The translations under genes were made by a program, and so were the position numbers. The notes beneath the pieces were generated by a model that was not told the origin of the DNA, did no database searches, and saw nothing but the letters and a program-made list of their open reading frames with translations. 26,108 nucleotides of DNA, from assembly GCA_051883555.1 (NCBI GenBank), contig JBJETY010000071.1, positions 1 through 26,108 on the forward strand, given 5' to 3'. Shown one piece after another: positions 1-7,174 of the stretch. The DNA comes from CAG-917 sp051883555 (lineage in GTDB: Bacteria; Bacillota; Clostridia; Christensenellales; CAG-917). The stretch's first letter is position 1. Each line of letters begins with the position of its first letter.

Positions 1-13
1 GGATAAAAAAACT

Positions 14-547
14 ATGGATTTAAAAGGAACAAAAACCGAACAAAACCTTATTGCCGCTTTCTCAGGCGAATCACAAGCAAGAAATAAATATACATATTTC
101 GCTTCAGTTGCTAAAAAAGAAGGCTATGAACAAATTGCAGCAATATTCGAAGCTACAGCCGCCAATGAAAAGGAACACGCTAAACTTTGGTTTAAGGCAT
201 TGGGAGAACTCGGCGACACAAAGACCAATCTCCTGCACGCTGCCGAAGGCGAAAACTATGAATGGACGGATATGTATGCACGTTTTGCAGACGATGCGGA
301 AAAGGAAGGCTTTACCGAGCTTGCAGAACAATTCAGAGCCGTAGGAAAAATCGAAAAAGCTCACGAGGAAAGATACAGAGCGCTTCTGAATAACGTCGAA
401 ATGCAAAAAGTCTTTGAAAAATCAGAAGAAACTATGTGGGAATGCCGCAACTGCGGACATCTCGTTATCGGTAAAAAGGCTCCTGCCGTATGCCCTGTTT
501 GCAAGCATCCTCAAAGTTACTTCGAAGTTAGAAAAGAAAATTATTAA
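14..547 (+). CDS. rbr: Rubrerythrin
   Basis: Non-haem di-iron peroxidase of anaerobes that reduces hydrogen peroxide in the cytoplasm with electrons passed through its own rubredoxin-like centre. The 177-residue length is close to the family's usual size. Residues 1-135 form the ferritin-like four-helix domain. Its expected iron ligands are Glu19 (GESQARN), the E52-x2-H55 motif (NEKEHAK), Glu96 (AEKEGF) and E114-x2-H117 (IEKAHEE). Residues 141-172 are the rubredoxin-like domain with Cys144, Cys147, Cys160 and Cys163 as two CxxC pairs. The start is followed by the typical MDLKGTKTEQNL opening; a GGA lies 10 bases upstream at the window edge. The next gene, obg, is convergent, so this gene appears to end its own transcript. 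Family assignment is secure; the physiological electron donor is not visible here. Confidence 0.97.
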   Translation: MDLKGTKTEQNLIAAFSGESQARNKYTYFASVAKKEGYEQIAAIFEATAANEKEHAKLWFKALGELGDTKTNLLHAAEGENYEWTDMYARFADDAEKEGFTELAEQFRAVGKIEKAHEERYRALLNNVEMQKVFEKSEETMWECRNCGHLVIGKKAPAVCPVCKHPQSYFEVRKENY

Positions 548-765
548 TAAAGAGATTTATTAATTAAATCAAAAACAATTATTATATTAAAAATTTAACA
601 ACAATTTAAAAATTATTATTTAAATCGTTATTTAAATTACGTATAATAGTTAAACTCGTTAATTATAACAACAATTAAAATAACTGTTAGTTAAAAAACA
701 ATTAAACAATTTAAATTATTGTTAATTAAATTAATAACAATTAATAACAAAAAACTTTACGACTT
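548..765. other. Extremely AT-rich intergenic stretch
   Basis: Only about one base in eight is G or C between 548 and 760, far below the flanking genes. It is built from recurring TTAA, ATTAA and AACAATT words. A small AT-only hairpin sits at 705-723 (AACAAT / ATTGTT). A TATAAT hexamer occurs at 642-647, but with only a poor -35 match, and no open reading frame with a ribosome binding site is present. I see no gene here. Confidence 0.7.
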
Positions 766-798
766 AAAACCCGATTTAAATTCGTTAAATCGGGTTTT
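766..798. terminator. Bidirectional terminator between rubrerythrin and obg
   Basis: A perfect 14-bp stem pairs 766-779 with 785-798 around a 5-base loop. The core is ACCCGATTTAA with flanking A and T runs on either side, so each strand ends in a run of U. It lies 12 bases past the obg stop on the minus strand and 218 bases past the rubrerythrin stop on the plus strand. Confidence 0.85.
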
Positions 799-810
799 CG
801 TTTGTTCGGA

Positions 811-2073
811 TTAATCTACCCATTCGAATTCGATATCGCCAATAATTACCGTATCGCCTTCTTTCATGCCCGCTTTTTTCAAAGCCGTTATAACTCCCCT
901 GTCTTTAAGATTCTTCTGGAAGAACGCAAACGATTCGGGAGATGACAGCGAAATCGATTGAATAAAGAAATCTACCAGACCGCCTTCTACGGTAAAACTT
1001 CCGTCGTCAAGCCTCGATATGCGATAATCCTGTTCATAACTGTTCTCAAAACTTATCGTTTCGTCCACTTCAAGTTTTTCCACTTTAGGAAGCACTTTAA
1101 GCTGTTCGTAAATAGCGTTCAAAAGTTCGGTCAATCCGTCGTTCATAACCGACGATATGAGATATACCTTTTTTCCGATTGCCTTTTCAAACTCTTTAAG
1201 TTTAGAAGAATCGACAAGCAAGTCTCCTTTTGAAGCGCAAACGATTTGCGGTATATTTTTTACCTTTTCGGAATATTTGGAAAGTTCTTCGTTTATCTGA
1301 TTATAATCGTCTATAGGATTGCGGTCTTCACTGCCGGATATATCGACAAGATGCACTATAAGACGAACCCTTTCGATATGCCTCAAAAAATGATGACCAA
1401 GCCCCGCACCTTCGCTTGCCCCTTCTATAAGTCCCGGAATATCGGCTATAACGAAATCTTCGTCAAACACTTTTACCACGCCTAAATTCGGTGCAAGAGT
1501 TGTAAAATGATAATTAGCAATTTTCGGTTTTGCGTCGGTCAAAACGGATAAAAGCGTAGATTTACCTACGTTTGGAAAACCTACAAGTCCGACGTCGGCT
1601 ATGGTTTTCAATTCCAATATTATCTGACGTTGTTGCGTTTTTTCTCCGTGTTGACTAAACGACGGTGCCTGTCGGTTGCTGTTTTTGAAATGGTTATTGC
1701 CCTTGCCGCCCTGTCCGCCTTTCAATACGGTTATGCGTTCGCCCTCTTCCGTGAGGTCTGCAACCACCTTGCCGCTCTCTGCGTCCTTTATGACCGTTCC
1801 GAGCGGAACTTTTATAACAAGGTCGTCGGCAGTTTTTCCCGTGCAATTTTTCGGCGCGCCTTGTCCTCCGTTTTCGGCAAAGAAATGCTTTTTGAACTTG
1901 AAATCAACAAGCGTATTGCATTCTTTATCCGCAACGAAAACGATGCTTCCTCCGTTTCCGCCGTCCCCGCCGTCAGGTCCGCCGTTCGGAACGAATTTTT
2001 CCCGATGGAAGCTGACAGCTCCGTTTCCGCCGTCTCCGGCTTTTATAAAAATTTTAACGTAATCTAAAAACAT
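811..2073 (-). CDS. obg: GTPase Obg (ObgE/CgtA)
   Basis: Essential ribosome-associated GTPase that takes part in 50S subunit maturation and stress signalling. At 420 residues it has all three expected domains. The glycine-rich Obg fold is at about 1-158, with repeated GDGGNGG turns. The G domain follows, with G1 GFPNVGKS (165-172) and G3 DIPGL (211-215). The C-terminal OCT domain (about 340-420) ends in GDIEFEWVD. The G4 motif reads SKGD rather than the usual NKxD, a tolerated variation. The ATG at 2073 is preceded by a modest AAAGGG site. The ribosomal genes rplU and rpmA, often found just upstream of obg, are absent; 433 non-coding bases precede it instead. Confidence 0.97.
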   Translation of the reverse strand: MFLDYVKIFIKAGDGGNGAVSFHREKFVPNGGPDGGDGGNGGSIVFVADKECNTLVDFKFKKHFFAENGGQGAPKNCTGKTADDLVIKVPLGTVIKDAESGKVVADLTEEGERITVLKGGQGGKGNNHFKNSNRQAPSFSQHGEKTQQRQIILELKTIADVGLVGFPNVGKSTLLSVLTDAKPKIANYHFTTLAPNLGVVKVFDEDFVIADIPGLIEGASEGAGLGHHFLRHIERVRLIVHLVDISGSEDRNPIDDYNQINEELSKYSEKVKNIPQIVCASKGDLLVDSSKLKEFEKAIGKKVYLISSVMNDGLTELLNAIYEQLKVLPKVEKLEVDETISFENSYEQDYRISRLDDGSFTVEGGLVDFFIQSISLSSPESFAFFQKNLKDRGVITALKKAGMKEGDTVIIGDIEFEWVD

Positions 2074-2506
2074 ACTTTCCCTTTATACGATTATTATTTA
2101 TCATTTGCAATAAATAATTTCTGAATTTTTTAATCTGTTCGTTTAATAAGCCGCCTTCTACGCTTATGAAAACTGAATTATTTATTTCACTTTTTTTGAT
2201 CTCATTTAATCCGTTATTTTTCTATTCATCTAAACTGCTATTTAAAATCTCAGTTATTTTAAATCTGCATATTTAATCTGCGGCAGTGCATCTTAACGCT
2301 GACACGGCTTTTATCTAAACTATAAAACCGCTAACGACGCTTAAGACAGTTTTAGGTTTATATCGCAAATTGTCGTATAAAATTTGGTTTGCTGATAAAT
2401 TAATTTACGAATAGTCAATTTGCCGATAAATAGTTACGTTAGATTGTAAACCATACGTTTATAACGACCATACGTTTATAATAAAAATTCAATCTGAACG
2501 TATAAT
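2074..2506. other. Gene-free region between obg and the Nfn fusion
   Basis: This stretch holds no open reading frame with a credible start and no recognised RNA. It contains an exact 14-base direct repeat, CCATACGTTTATAA, at 2451-2464 and 2468-2481, just downstream of the Nfn gene. A bulged hairpin lies at 2305-2330 (CGG-c-TTTTAT / ATAAAACCG) without a U-run. A promoter-like pair for obg lies at 2082-2110 on the minus strand (TTGCAA, 17-base spacer, TATAAA), but it would start transcription almost on the obg ATG. Confidence 0.55.
2451..2481. repeat. 14-bp tandem direct repeat
   Basis: CCATACGTTTATAA occurs exactly twice, at 2451-2464 and 2468-2481, separated by 3 bases. It sits 26-56 bases beyond the stop codon of the Nfn fusion gene. 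Its role is unknown. Confidence 0.8.
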
Positions 2507-4708
2507 CTAAACCGACGTAACTCCTATTTTTTCAAGAATTGCCTTTGCCGCACGTTTGCCTGCGCCCATAGCGTTTATCACCGTTGCGGCTCCCGTCTGT
2601 GCGTCGCCTCCGGCATATACTCTGTCTATGCTTGTCTGTCCTGTCGATTCTTCCGTAACGATTATGCCTTTCGAAGTCGTTTCAAGCTCTTTGCAGCTGT
2701 TTTTGATAATCGGATTAGGTCTTGTTCCGAGCGCTACGATAATCTGGTCGCAATCGATGACAAATTCGCTGTTTTCAATCGGAACCGGTTTTGCTCTTCC
2801 GCTTGCGTCAGGCTCGCCCAACTTCATTTTCTGACAAAGCAAACCTTTTACGTATCCTTTCTCATCGCCAAGTATTTCTATAGGCGCGGTAAGCAAACTG
2901 AACTCAACGCCTTCCTCTTCGGCGTGTACTATTTCTTCCGCTCTCGCAGGCATTTCTTCCTTAGTACGGCGGTAAACTAACGTACAGTTTCCGCTTATAC
3001 GCAAAGCCGTTCTGGCTGCGTCCATACCTACGTTGCCCGCCCCTATAACAACGGGCTTTTTTGCAATCTGAAGCGGTGTGGCGCTGTCGGACTTATATGC
3101 TTTCATAAGATTTATTCTTGTCAAAAATTCGTTTGCCGAATACACTCCGCAAAGATTTTCGCCCTTAACGTTTAAGAATACCGGAAGTCCCGCGCCCGAA
3201 CCGATAAATACGGCGTCGTATTCTGAAAGCAATTCATCGATGAATACCGTTTTACCTACAATCTCGTTGAGCCTTATTTCAACGCCTAATTTTTCTATGT
3301 TTTTAATTTCCTTTTCAACAATCGACTTAGGCAATCTGAATTCCGGAATACCGTAAACGAGAACACCGCCAGCCTTATGCAAAGCCTCGAACAAAACGAC
3401 TTTGACGCCGGCTCTTGCAAGATCGGCGGCGCAACTGAGTCCGCTAGGTCCGCTACCGATTACGGCGACTTTTTTATCCGAACCGACTGTAACCTTTTCG
3501 ATTTCCTTTTCAAGCATTTTATCCGCGCAATATCTTTCAAGAGCTCCTATTGCAACGCTTCCGCCCATTTTAAATCTTCGGACGCACTTGCTTTCACACT
3601 GTTTCTCTTGCGGACAAACTCTTCCGCAAATAGCAGGCAGATTGTTTGTCTGTTTTATAATTTCCGCTCCTACAATCGGATTGCCCTCTCTTATCGCTTC
3701 GATAAATTTAGGAATCTGAACGTTTACCGGACAACCCTTTACACAAAGAGGATTTTTACAATTAAGACAACGGAAAGCCTCCAGTTTTGCCGTGTTATCG
3801 TCAAACCCTAATGCAACTTCGTCAAAATTCTTTATTCTCTCGTCAACCGGTTGAAGAGGCATTTCATGTCTTAAATCGTTTACCTTTTCACCCTTTATGT
3901 TGCAATAATGTTCCGTTTCTTGTTCGTGATAAAACTTTGAGCGAGCCATTGCTTCGTCAAAATTTATAAGCGTGCCGTCAAATTCGGGACCGTCGATACA
4001 AGCATATTTAACTTCTCCGCCAACCATAACTCTGCAGCAACCGCACATACCCGTTCCGTCAACCATCATCGAATTCATGCTGACGACGATTTTCACTCCG
4101 TACGTTTTGGCTATTTCCGTGACGGCTTTCATCATAGGCATAGGACCGACCGCAAAAATTACGTCATAGGTGTTGCCTTCATCGAACAACCTTTTTATTT
4201 CGTCGGTAACAAACCCCTGCTTGCCTTTCGAGCCGTCGTCCGTCATAACGTATACGTTGTCGCATACGTTCTTCATCTCTTCTTCAAAAAAGATAAGACT
4301 TTCATTTCTGGCGCCGATAATCGCGTCGGCTTTTTTACCTGACGACATAAGGCTCTTTGCCTGCGGATAAATAACCGCAACGCCGATACCACCGCCGACT
4401 AATAAAACTTTCTTAAATTCGGATAAATCTGTAGGATTTCCAAGCGGACCGGCAAACGAAGACAAAACGTCTCCGCTTTTCATTTCGGCAAGTTTTGCAG
4501 TAGAAAAACCTACGGTCTGCACTAAAATGGATACCGTGCCTTTTTCTCTGTCATAATCGCAAATCGTAAACGGAATTCTCTCTCCGCCTTCGTCTGAACG
4601 AAGAATTATAAACTGTCCGGCAAGACAATGTTTTGCAACGTTAGGCGCATTTATAACGTATTCGTGAACGTTTGGAGCAAGCTCTCTCTTGGATATTATT
4701 TCGTACAT
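2507..4708 (-). CDS. Fused NfnA-NfnB-type flavoprotein (NADH-dependent ferredoxin:NADP+ oxidoreductase / NADPH-dependent glutamate synthase-like)
   Basis: 733 residues joining two proteins that are separate subunits in characterised Nfn enzymes. Residues 1-270 resemble NfnA/SudB/PyrK: an FAD-binding region (RIPFTICDYD), an NAD-binding GGGIGVAV loop and a [2Fe-2S] cysteine group (Cys222, 224, 225, 237). Residues 285-733 resemble NfnB/GltA. They carry N-terminal [4Fe-4S] cysteines (314, 317, 322, 326; 361, 365, 371, 375), an FAD GSGPSGLSCA motif at 418-427, an NADPH GAGNVGMDAA motif at 556-565 and a C-terminal GGDAQTGAATV. The likely cytoplasmic role is balancing NADH, NADPH and ferredoxin by flavin-based bifurcation. 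Automated annotation often calls such fusions glutamate synthase, but no amidotransferase or FMN synthase domain is present. The start is set at 4708 because AAGGAG precedes this ATG; upstream in-frame ATGs lie within nth. It overlaps nth by 13 bases. Confidence 0.92.
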   Translation of the reverse strand: MYEIISKRELAPNVHEYVINAPNVAKHCLAGQFIILRSDEGGERIPFTICDYDREKGTVSILVQTVGFSTAKLAEMKSGDVLSSFAGPLGNPTDLSEFKKVLLVGGGIGVAVIYPQAKSLMSSGKKADAIIGARNESLIFFEEEMKNVCDNVYVMTDDGSKGKQGFVTDEIKRLFDEGNTYDVIFAVGPMPMMKAVTEIAKTYGVKIVVSMNSMMVDGTGMCGCCRVMVGGEVKYACIDGPEFDGTLINFDEAMARSKFYHEQETEHYCNIKGEKVNDLRHEMPLQPVDERIKNFDEVALGFDDNTAKLEAFRCLNCKNPLCVKGCPVNVQIPKFIEAIREGNPIVGAEIIKQTNNLPAICGRVCPQEKQCESKCVRRFKMGGSVAIGALERYCADKMLEKEIEKVTVGSDKKVAVIGSGPSGLSCAADLARAGVKVVLFEALHKAGGVLVYGIPEFRLPKSIVEKEIKNIEKLGVEIRLNEIVGKTVFIDELLSEYDAVFIGSGAGLPVFLNVKGENLCGVYSANEFLTRINLMKAYKSDSATPLQIAKKPVVIGAGNVGMDAARTALRISGNCTLVYRRTKEEMPARAEEIVHAEEEGVEFSLLTAPIEILGDEKGYVKGLLCQKMKLGEPDASGRAKPVPIENSEFVIDCDQIIVALGTRPNPIIKNSCKELETTSKGIIVTEESTGQTSIDRVYAGGDAQTGAATVINAMGAGKRAAKAILEKIGVTSV

Positions 4709-5334
4709 TTTCTCTCCTTGTAATAATCGCACCATTCCGTAAAGGGACATTTTCCGCAATCCGGGTTTTGCGATTTACATATATATCGACCGTGGAAAAG
4801 CATAAGATGATGTGCTCTCGACCAATAATCTTCCTTAAAAAATTTTTTTAAAGCCGTTTCCGTAGCAAGCGGCGTTTTTTCTTTTACAATTCCCAAGCGG
4901 TTTGCGACGCGGAAAACGTGAGTATCTACGGCAAGACCTGCTCCGCCGAATCCGACGGCGTAAACTACGTTTGCGGTCTTAGAACCTACGCCGCTGAGCT
5001 TTTTCAGGTCGGTCATATTGTCGGGAACAACTCCGCCGAAATCGTCTATCAGACTTTTTGAAAGCGATTTTATAGATTTGGCTTTATTGTGATAAAAACC
5101 GCAACTGAAAATATACTTTTCAAGAACTTCAACGGGCATATCGACAAAGCCTTGAGGCGTGTTACAGACTTTAAAAAGTTTCGACGTTACTTCGTTAACT
5201 CTTTTATCCGTACATTGTGCCGACAACACAACGGCTACAAGCAATTCAAACGGATTTGAAAATTGCAATTCGCAATCCGCCGTCGGATGTAAAATGCTAA
5301 GCTCGTTTAAAATTTCTTCTTGTGTAGGTTTCAT
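4696..5334 (-). CDS. nth: Endonuclease III, DNA glycosylase/AP lyase
   Basis: Base-excision repair enzyme that removes oxidised pyrimidines and cleaves the abasic strand. At 212 residues it is the normal family length. The helix-hairpin-helix LSGVGSKTA contains catalytic Lys119, and VDTHVFRVANRLG contains catalytic Asp137, matching Lys120 and Asp138 of the E. coli enzyme. The C-terminal [4Fe-4S] motif C-x6-C-x2-C-x5-C is at Cys186, 193, 196 and 202. Its last 13 bases overlap the start of the Nfn fusion, so the two are probably co-transcribed. No Shine-Dalgarno sequence precedes the ATG, and a good promoter sits directly against it (see the promoter entry). Confidence 0.97.
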   Translation of the reverse strand: MKPTQEEILNELSILHPTADCELQFSNPFELLVAVVLSAQCTDKRVNEVTSKLFKVCNTPQGFVDMPVEVLEKYIFSCGFYHNKAKSIKSLSKSLIDDFGGVVPDNMTDLKKLSGVGSKTANVVYAVGFGGAGLAVDTHVFRVANRLGIVKEKTPLATETALKKFFKEDYWSRAHHLMLFHGRYICKSQNPDCGKCPFTEWCDYYKERKCTK

Positions 5335-5340
5335 TAACGT

Positions 5341-5369
5341 ATTATTGCATAAAACGCTTATTTTGGCAA
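5341..5369 (-). promoter_or_regulatory. Predicted nth promoter, probably giving a leaderless mRNA
   Basis: On the minus strand TTGCCA (5369-5364) and AATAAT (5346-5341) are separated by exactly 17 bases, and each matches the sigma-A consensus at 5 of 6 positions. A start site 6-8 bases beyond the -10 falls at about 5333-5335, on the nth ATG itself (5334). This fits the absence of a ribosome binding site. Confidence 0.5.
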
Positions 5370-5415
5370 CTTTAACTAAGCAAATTTAATAATTTAATGA
5401 TTTATATTTATAAAC

Positions 5416-5451
5416 CGCTATAACGTTTTCTTAAAAACGCTATAACATTTT
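5416..5451. repeat. 14-bp direct repeat at the end of the DUF3343 gene
   Basis: CGCTATAACGTTTT (5416-5429) recurs as CGCTATAACATTTT (5438-5451), with one mismatch. The second copy contains the DUF3343 stop codon (5440-5442). Between them CGTTTT (5424-5429) can pair with AAAACG (5434-5439). There is no following U-run on the minus strand, so a terminator is doubtful. Confidence 0.6.
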
Positions 5452-5685
5452 TCTGAGTTTTCCGTTTTCGGAAATCAGTATTGCATCCGCATTGACGGAA
5501 ATCCTTTGCAACACCATTTGCGCTTTTTTAAAGTCTTTCATAAACAGTTTAACCGACAAACCGCAACCGACGTTAGCCTCTTTAGGAGTATTTATCACCT
5601 TGCACGAAATTCTGTAAGTTTTTAATTCATCGGCAAATCTCAACGCTGCCGAACGTGATTTTATAACAACGATTATCTCTCCCAT
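5440..5685 (-). CDS. DUF3343 protein (putative Se/S carrier-like)
   Basis: Small 81-residue protein with the DUF3343 pattern: an N-terminal beta strand (EIIVVIKSRSAALRFADEL), a central CKVINTPKE stretch and the conserved VGCGLSV loop with Cys41. Family members are often described as putative selenium or sulfur carrier-like proteins and are found near cysteine desulfurases. Here it diverges from one across 75 bases. A GGGAGG site lies upstream of the ATG. The carrier function is an inference from the cysteine loop and gene neighbourhood; no selD or selenocysteine gene is in the window. Confidence 0.8.
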   Translation of the reverse strand: MGEIIVVIKSRSAALRFADELKTYRISCKVINTPKEANVGCGLSVKLFMKDFKKAQMVLQRISVNADAILISENGKLRKML

Positions 5686-5707
5686 AAATTAACCTCCCGG
5701 AATAGAA

Positions 5708-5735
5708 TATATTAAAGCAAGTTTCTTAATATAAT
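5708..5735. promoter_or_regulatory. Divergent promoter region with an 8-bp inverted repeat
   Basis: TATATTAA (5708-5715) and TTAATATA (5726-5733) form a perfect inverted repeat with a 10-base spacer, between the divergent DUF3343 and cysteine desulfurase genes. A TATAAT hexamer at 5730-5735 overlaps the right arm and is correctly oriented for the desulfurase, but no convincing -35 is seen. It could be an operator, though AT-rich palindromes also arise by chance. Confidence 0.35.
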
Positions 5736-5760
5736 ATATGTAAACGGGGAGAAAGATGAA

Positions 5761-6897
5761 ATGATTTATTTTGATAACGCCGCGACAACCAGGTTTAAAC
5801 CGAAATGCGTAATAAAAGCGCTTATTTCAGAGGCAAAACACAGCTCGAACAGCGGTAGAAGCGGACACGACGACGCTTTAAAAAATATGATGAAAATTGA
5901 AAACGCGCGAAAGAATTTGCTTTCGCTCTACGGCGCAACGGACGGATTCAACATTGTCTTTACAAAAAATTGCACCGAAGCTTTAAATCTTGCCATAAGC
6001 GGATACCTTAAAGGCAATGAAAAAATCGTAACGACGGTAAACGAGCATAATTCCATGCTTAGGCCTCTTTTCGAACAAAAACGCAAAGGAGCGATTTTAA
6101 ACGTGCTGAACCCGAGCGAAAATTTGTCCGTTAGCAGTAAACACGTTTTGAGAGCCGCATACGACGCAGATTTTATCGGACTTAATCTTGCCTCGAACGT
6201 AACGGGCGCCATATGCGACGTGGCGGAAGTGGGAAACAAAAAATCGTCTAAAAGCGTTCTTTTGGTAGACGGAAGTCAAGGCTCGCCTTATATAGACCTG
6301 AATATGAAAAAAGACAAAATCGATATGCTTGCTATGCCTGCGCATAAAGGACTTCACGGCATACAAGGCGTAGGTTTCTTGATTTTCAGAAACGATATAA
6401 AATTAAAACCGCTTATCTATGGCGGAACGGGCGTAGCAAGCGATAGCGTTTACCAACCGCTTATCGTTCCCGAATGTTACGAAGCTGGAACTTTGTTTGC
6501 CGCAGGCATTCACGCCTTAAACGAAGGAGCAATATGGAGTTTCGCTCAGCGAGAAAAAAACGCCGAAAAGACTTTAAAATTAACGACTTACATTTTAAAC
6601 GGCCTATCTTTTTTAGGCCTTAAAACTTACTGTGTAAACCCTCGACTCGGAATAATTTCTTTTTGCGATTCCGAAATACCGTCGTCGGCTATGGCAGACA
6701 AACTTAACGAAGCGGGAATTGCCGTAAGAAGCGGTTTGCATTGCGCACCGCTTATTCATAATCATCTCGGCACTCTTGACGGAGGACTTGTAAGGGTAAG
6801 CGTAGGCGTAGATAACCGACAGGACGAAGCAACGTATCTTTTATCTTGTTTGGAAAAAATAATCGCAGATAAAAATAAACTGTCAAGAATAAAATAA
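5761..6897 (+). CDS. Cysteine desulfurase family protein (SufS/Csd-like, aminotransferase class V)
   Basis: PLP enzyme that takes sulfur from cysteine as an enzyme-bound persulfide for Fe-S clusters, thiolated tRNA or carrier proteins. 378 residues. It shows the YFDNAATT opening, His96 (NEHNS) stacking on PLP, Asp170/Gln173 (VDGSQ), the PLP lysine Lys196 (PAHKGLHG) and the catalytic Cys328 in VRSGLHCAP, the short-loop signature of the SufS/CsdB group. It resembles the anaerobe subfamily of stand-alone desulfurases more than housekeeping NifS/IscS, and no suf or isc scaffold gene is adjacent. GGGGAG lies 9 bases before the ATG. It is probably functionally tied to the divergent DUF3343 gene; sulfur versus selenium specificity cannot be read from sequence. 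Confidence 0.92.
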   Translation: MIYFDNAATTRFKPKCVIKALISEAKHSSNSGRSGHDDALKNMMKIENARKNLLSLYGATDGFNIVFTKNCTEALNLAISGYLKGNEKIVTTVNEHNSMLRPLFEQKRKGAILNVLNPSENLSVSSKHVLRAAYDADFIGLNLASNVTGAICDVAEVGNKKSSKSVLLVDGSQGSPYIDLNMKKDKIDMLAMPAHKGLHGIQGVGFLIFRNDIKLKPLIYGGTGVASDSVYQPLIVPECYEAGTLFAAGIHALNEGAIWSFAQREKNAEKTLKLTTYILNGLSFLGLKTYCVNPRLGIISFCDSEIPSSAMADKLNEAGIAVRSGLHCAPLIHNHLGTLDGGLVRVSVGVDNRQDEATYLLSCLEKIIADKNKLSRIK

Positions 6898-6921
6898 GAC
6901 TTACAAAGTAAGTCTTATTTT
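6891..6921 (+). terminator. Terminator of the cysteine desulfurase gene
   Basis: A perfect 14-bp stem pairs 6891-6904 with 6908-6921 around an AAA loop (AAGACTTAC / GTAAGTCTT core), with T-rich sequence at and after the right arm. The stop codon TAA (6895-6897) lies inside the left arm. Confidence 0.85.
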
Positions 6922-7174
6922 ATAAATTCAGCACTGCGATAAAGAATAAAATTTTAAGTTTTTCAACGCTTTTTTGTAGTCTTTGGAAAGGTTTTTTTAT
7001 TTTGGATTGAATTTTTGAATAGAATTGGTTATTGCTTTTGAATTGAATAATTGAATGGAATTAGTTTTTCCTTTCAGATAACTTTACTATTATCTTTTAA
7101 TAAAACTAATTATTGTCGTTCACCGCCGTTCGCTATTATCAGACGTTCGTTTTTATCATTTTCTAAAAATAAAA

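Noticed and set aside
642..798. Small RNA between a TATAAT at 642-647 and the terminator at 766-798
   Set aside because: The -35 match is poor (TTTAAA), the predicted RNA would be almost pure A/U with only one weak hairpin before the terminator, and the terminator is explained by its flanking genes.
1630..2067. Long open frames on the strand opposite obg, and similar ones opposite nth-Nfn, topA, glyA and hslU
   Set aside because: They lie entirely inside well-supported genes, lack ribosome binding sites and give cysteine-, phenylalanine- or serine-rich translations unlike real proteins. They are shadows of codon usage.
2082..2110. Promoter-like TTGCAA-17-TATAAA directly upstream of obg
   Set aside because: It would start transcription about 2 bases before the ATG and remove the AAAGGG ribosome site that seems to serve the gene. 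It is probably a chance match in AT-rich DNA, so I did not list it as a promoter.
2305..2330. Hairpin as terminator of the Nfn gene
   Set aside because: It lies about 180 bases past the stop, has a bulge and a short stem, and no U-run follows on either strand.
4709..4759. Extended Nfn start giving 17 extra N-terminal residues
   Set aside because: The extension lies within nth, lacks a ribosome site and adds residues not expected before the MYEIISKREL opening, while AAGGAG precedes the ATG at 4708.
7076..7098. Hairpin AGATAA / TTATCT followed by TTTT as a terminator
   Set aside because: The stem is only 6 bp and AT-rich with an 8-base loop, points along the plus strand after a gene that already has a strong terminator, and does not fit the minus-strand protease gene.
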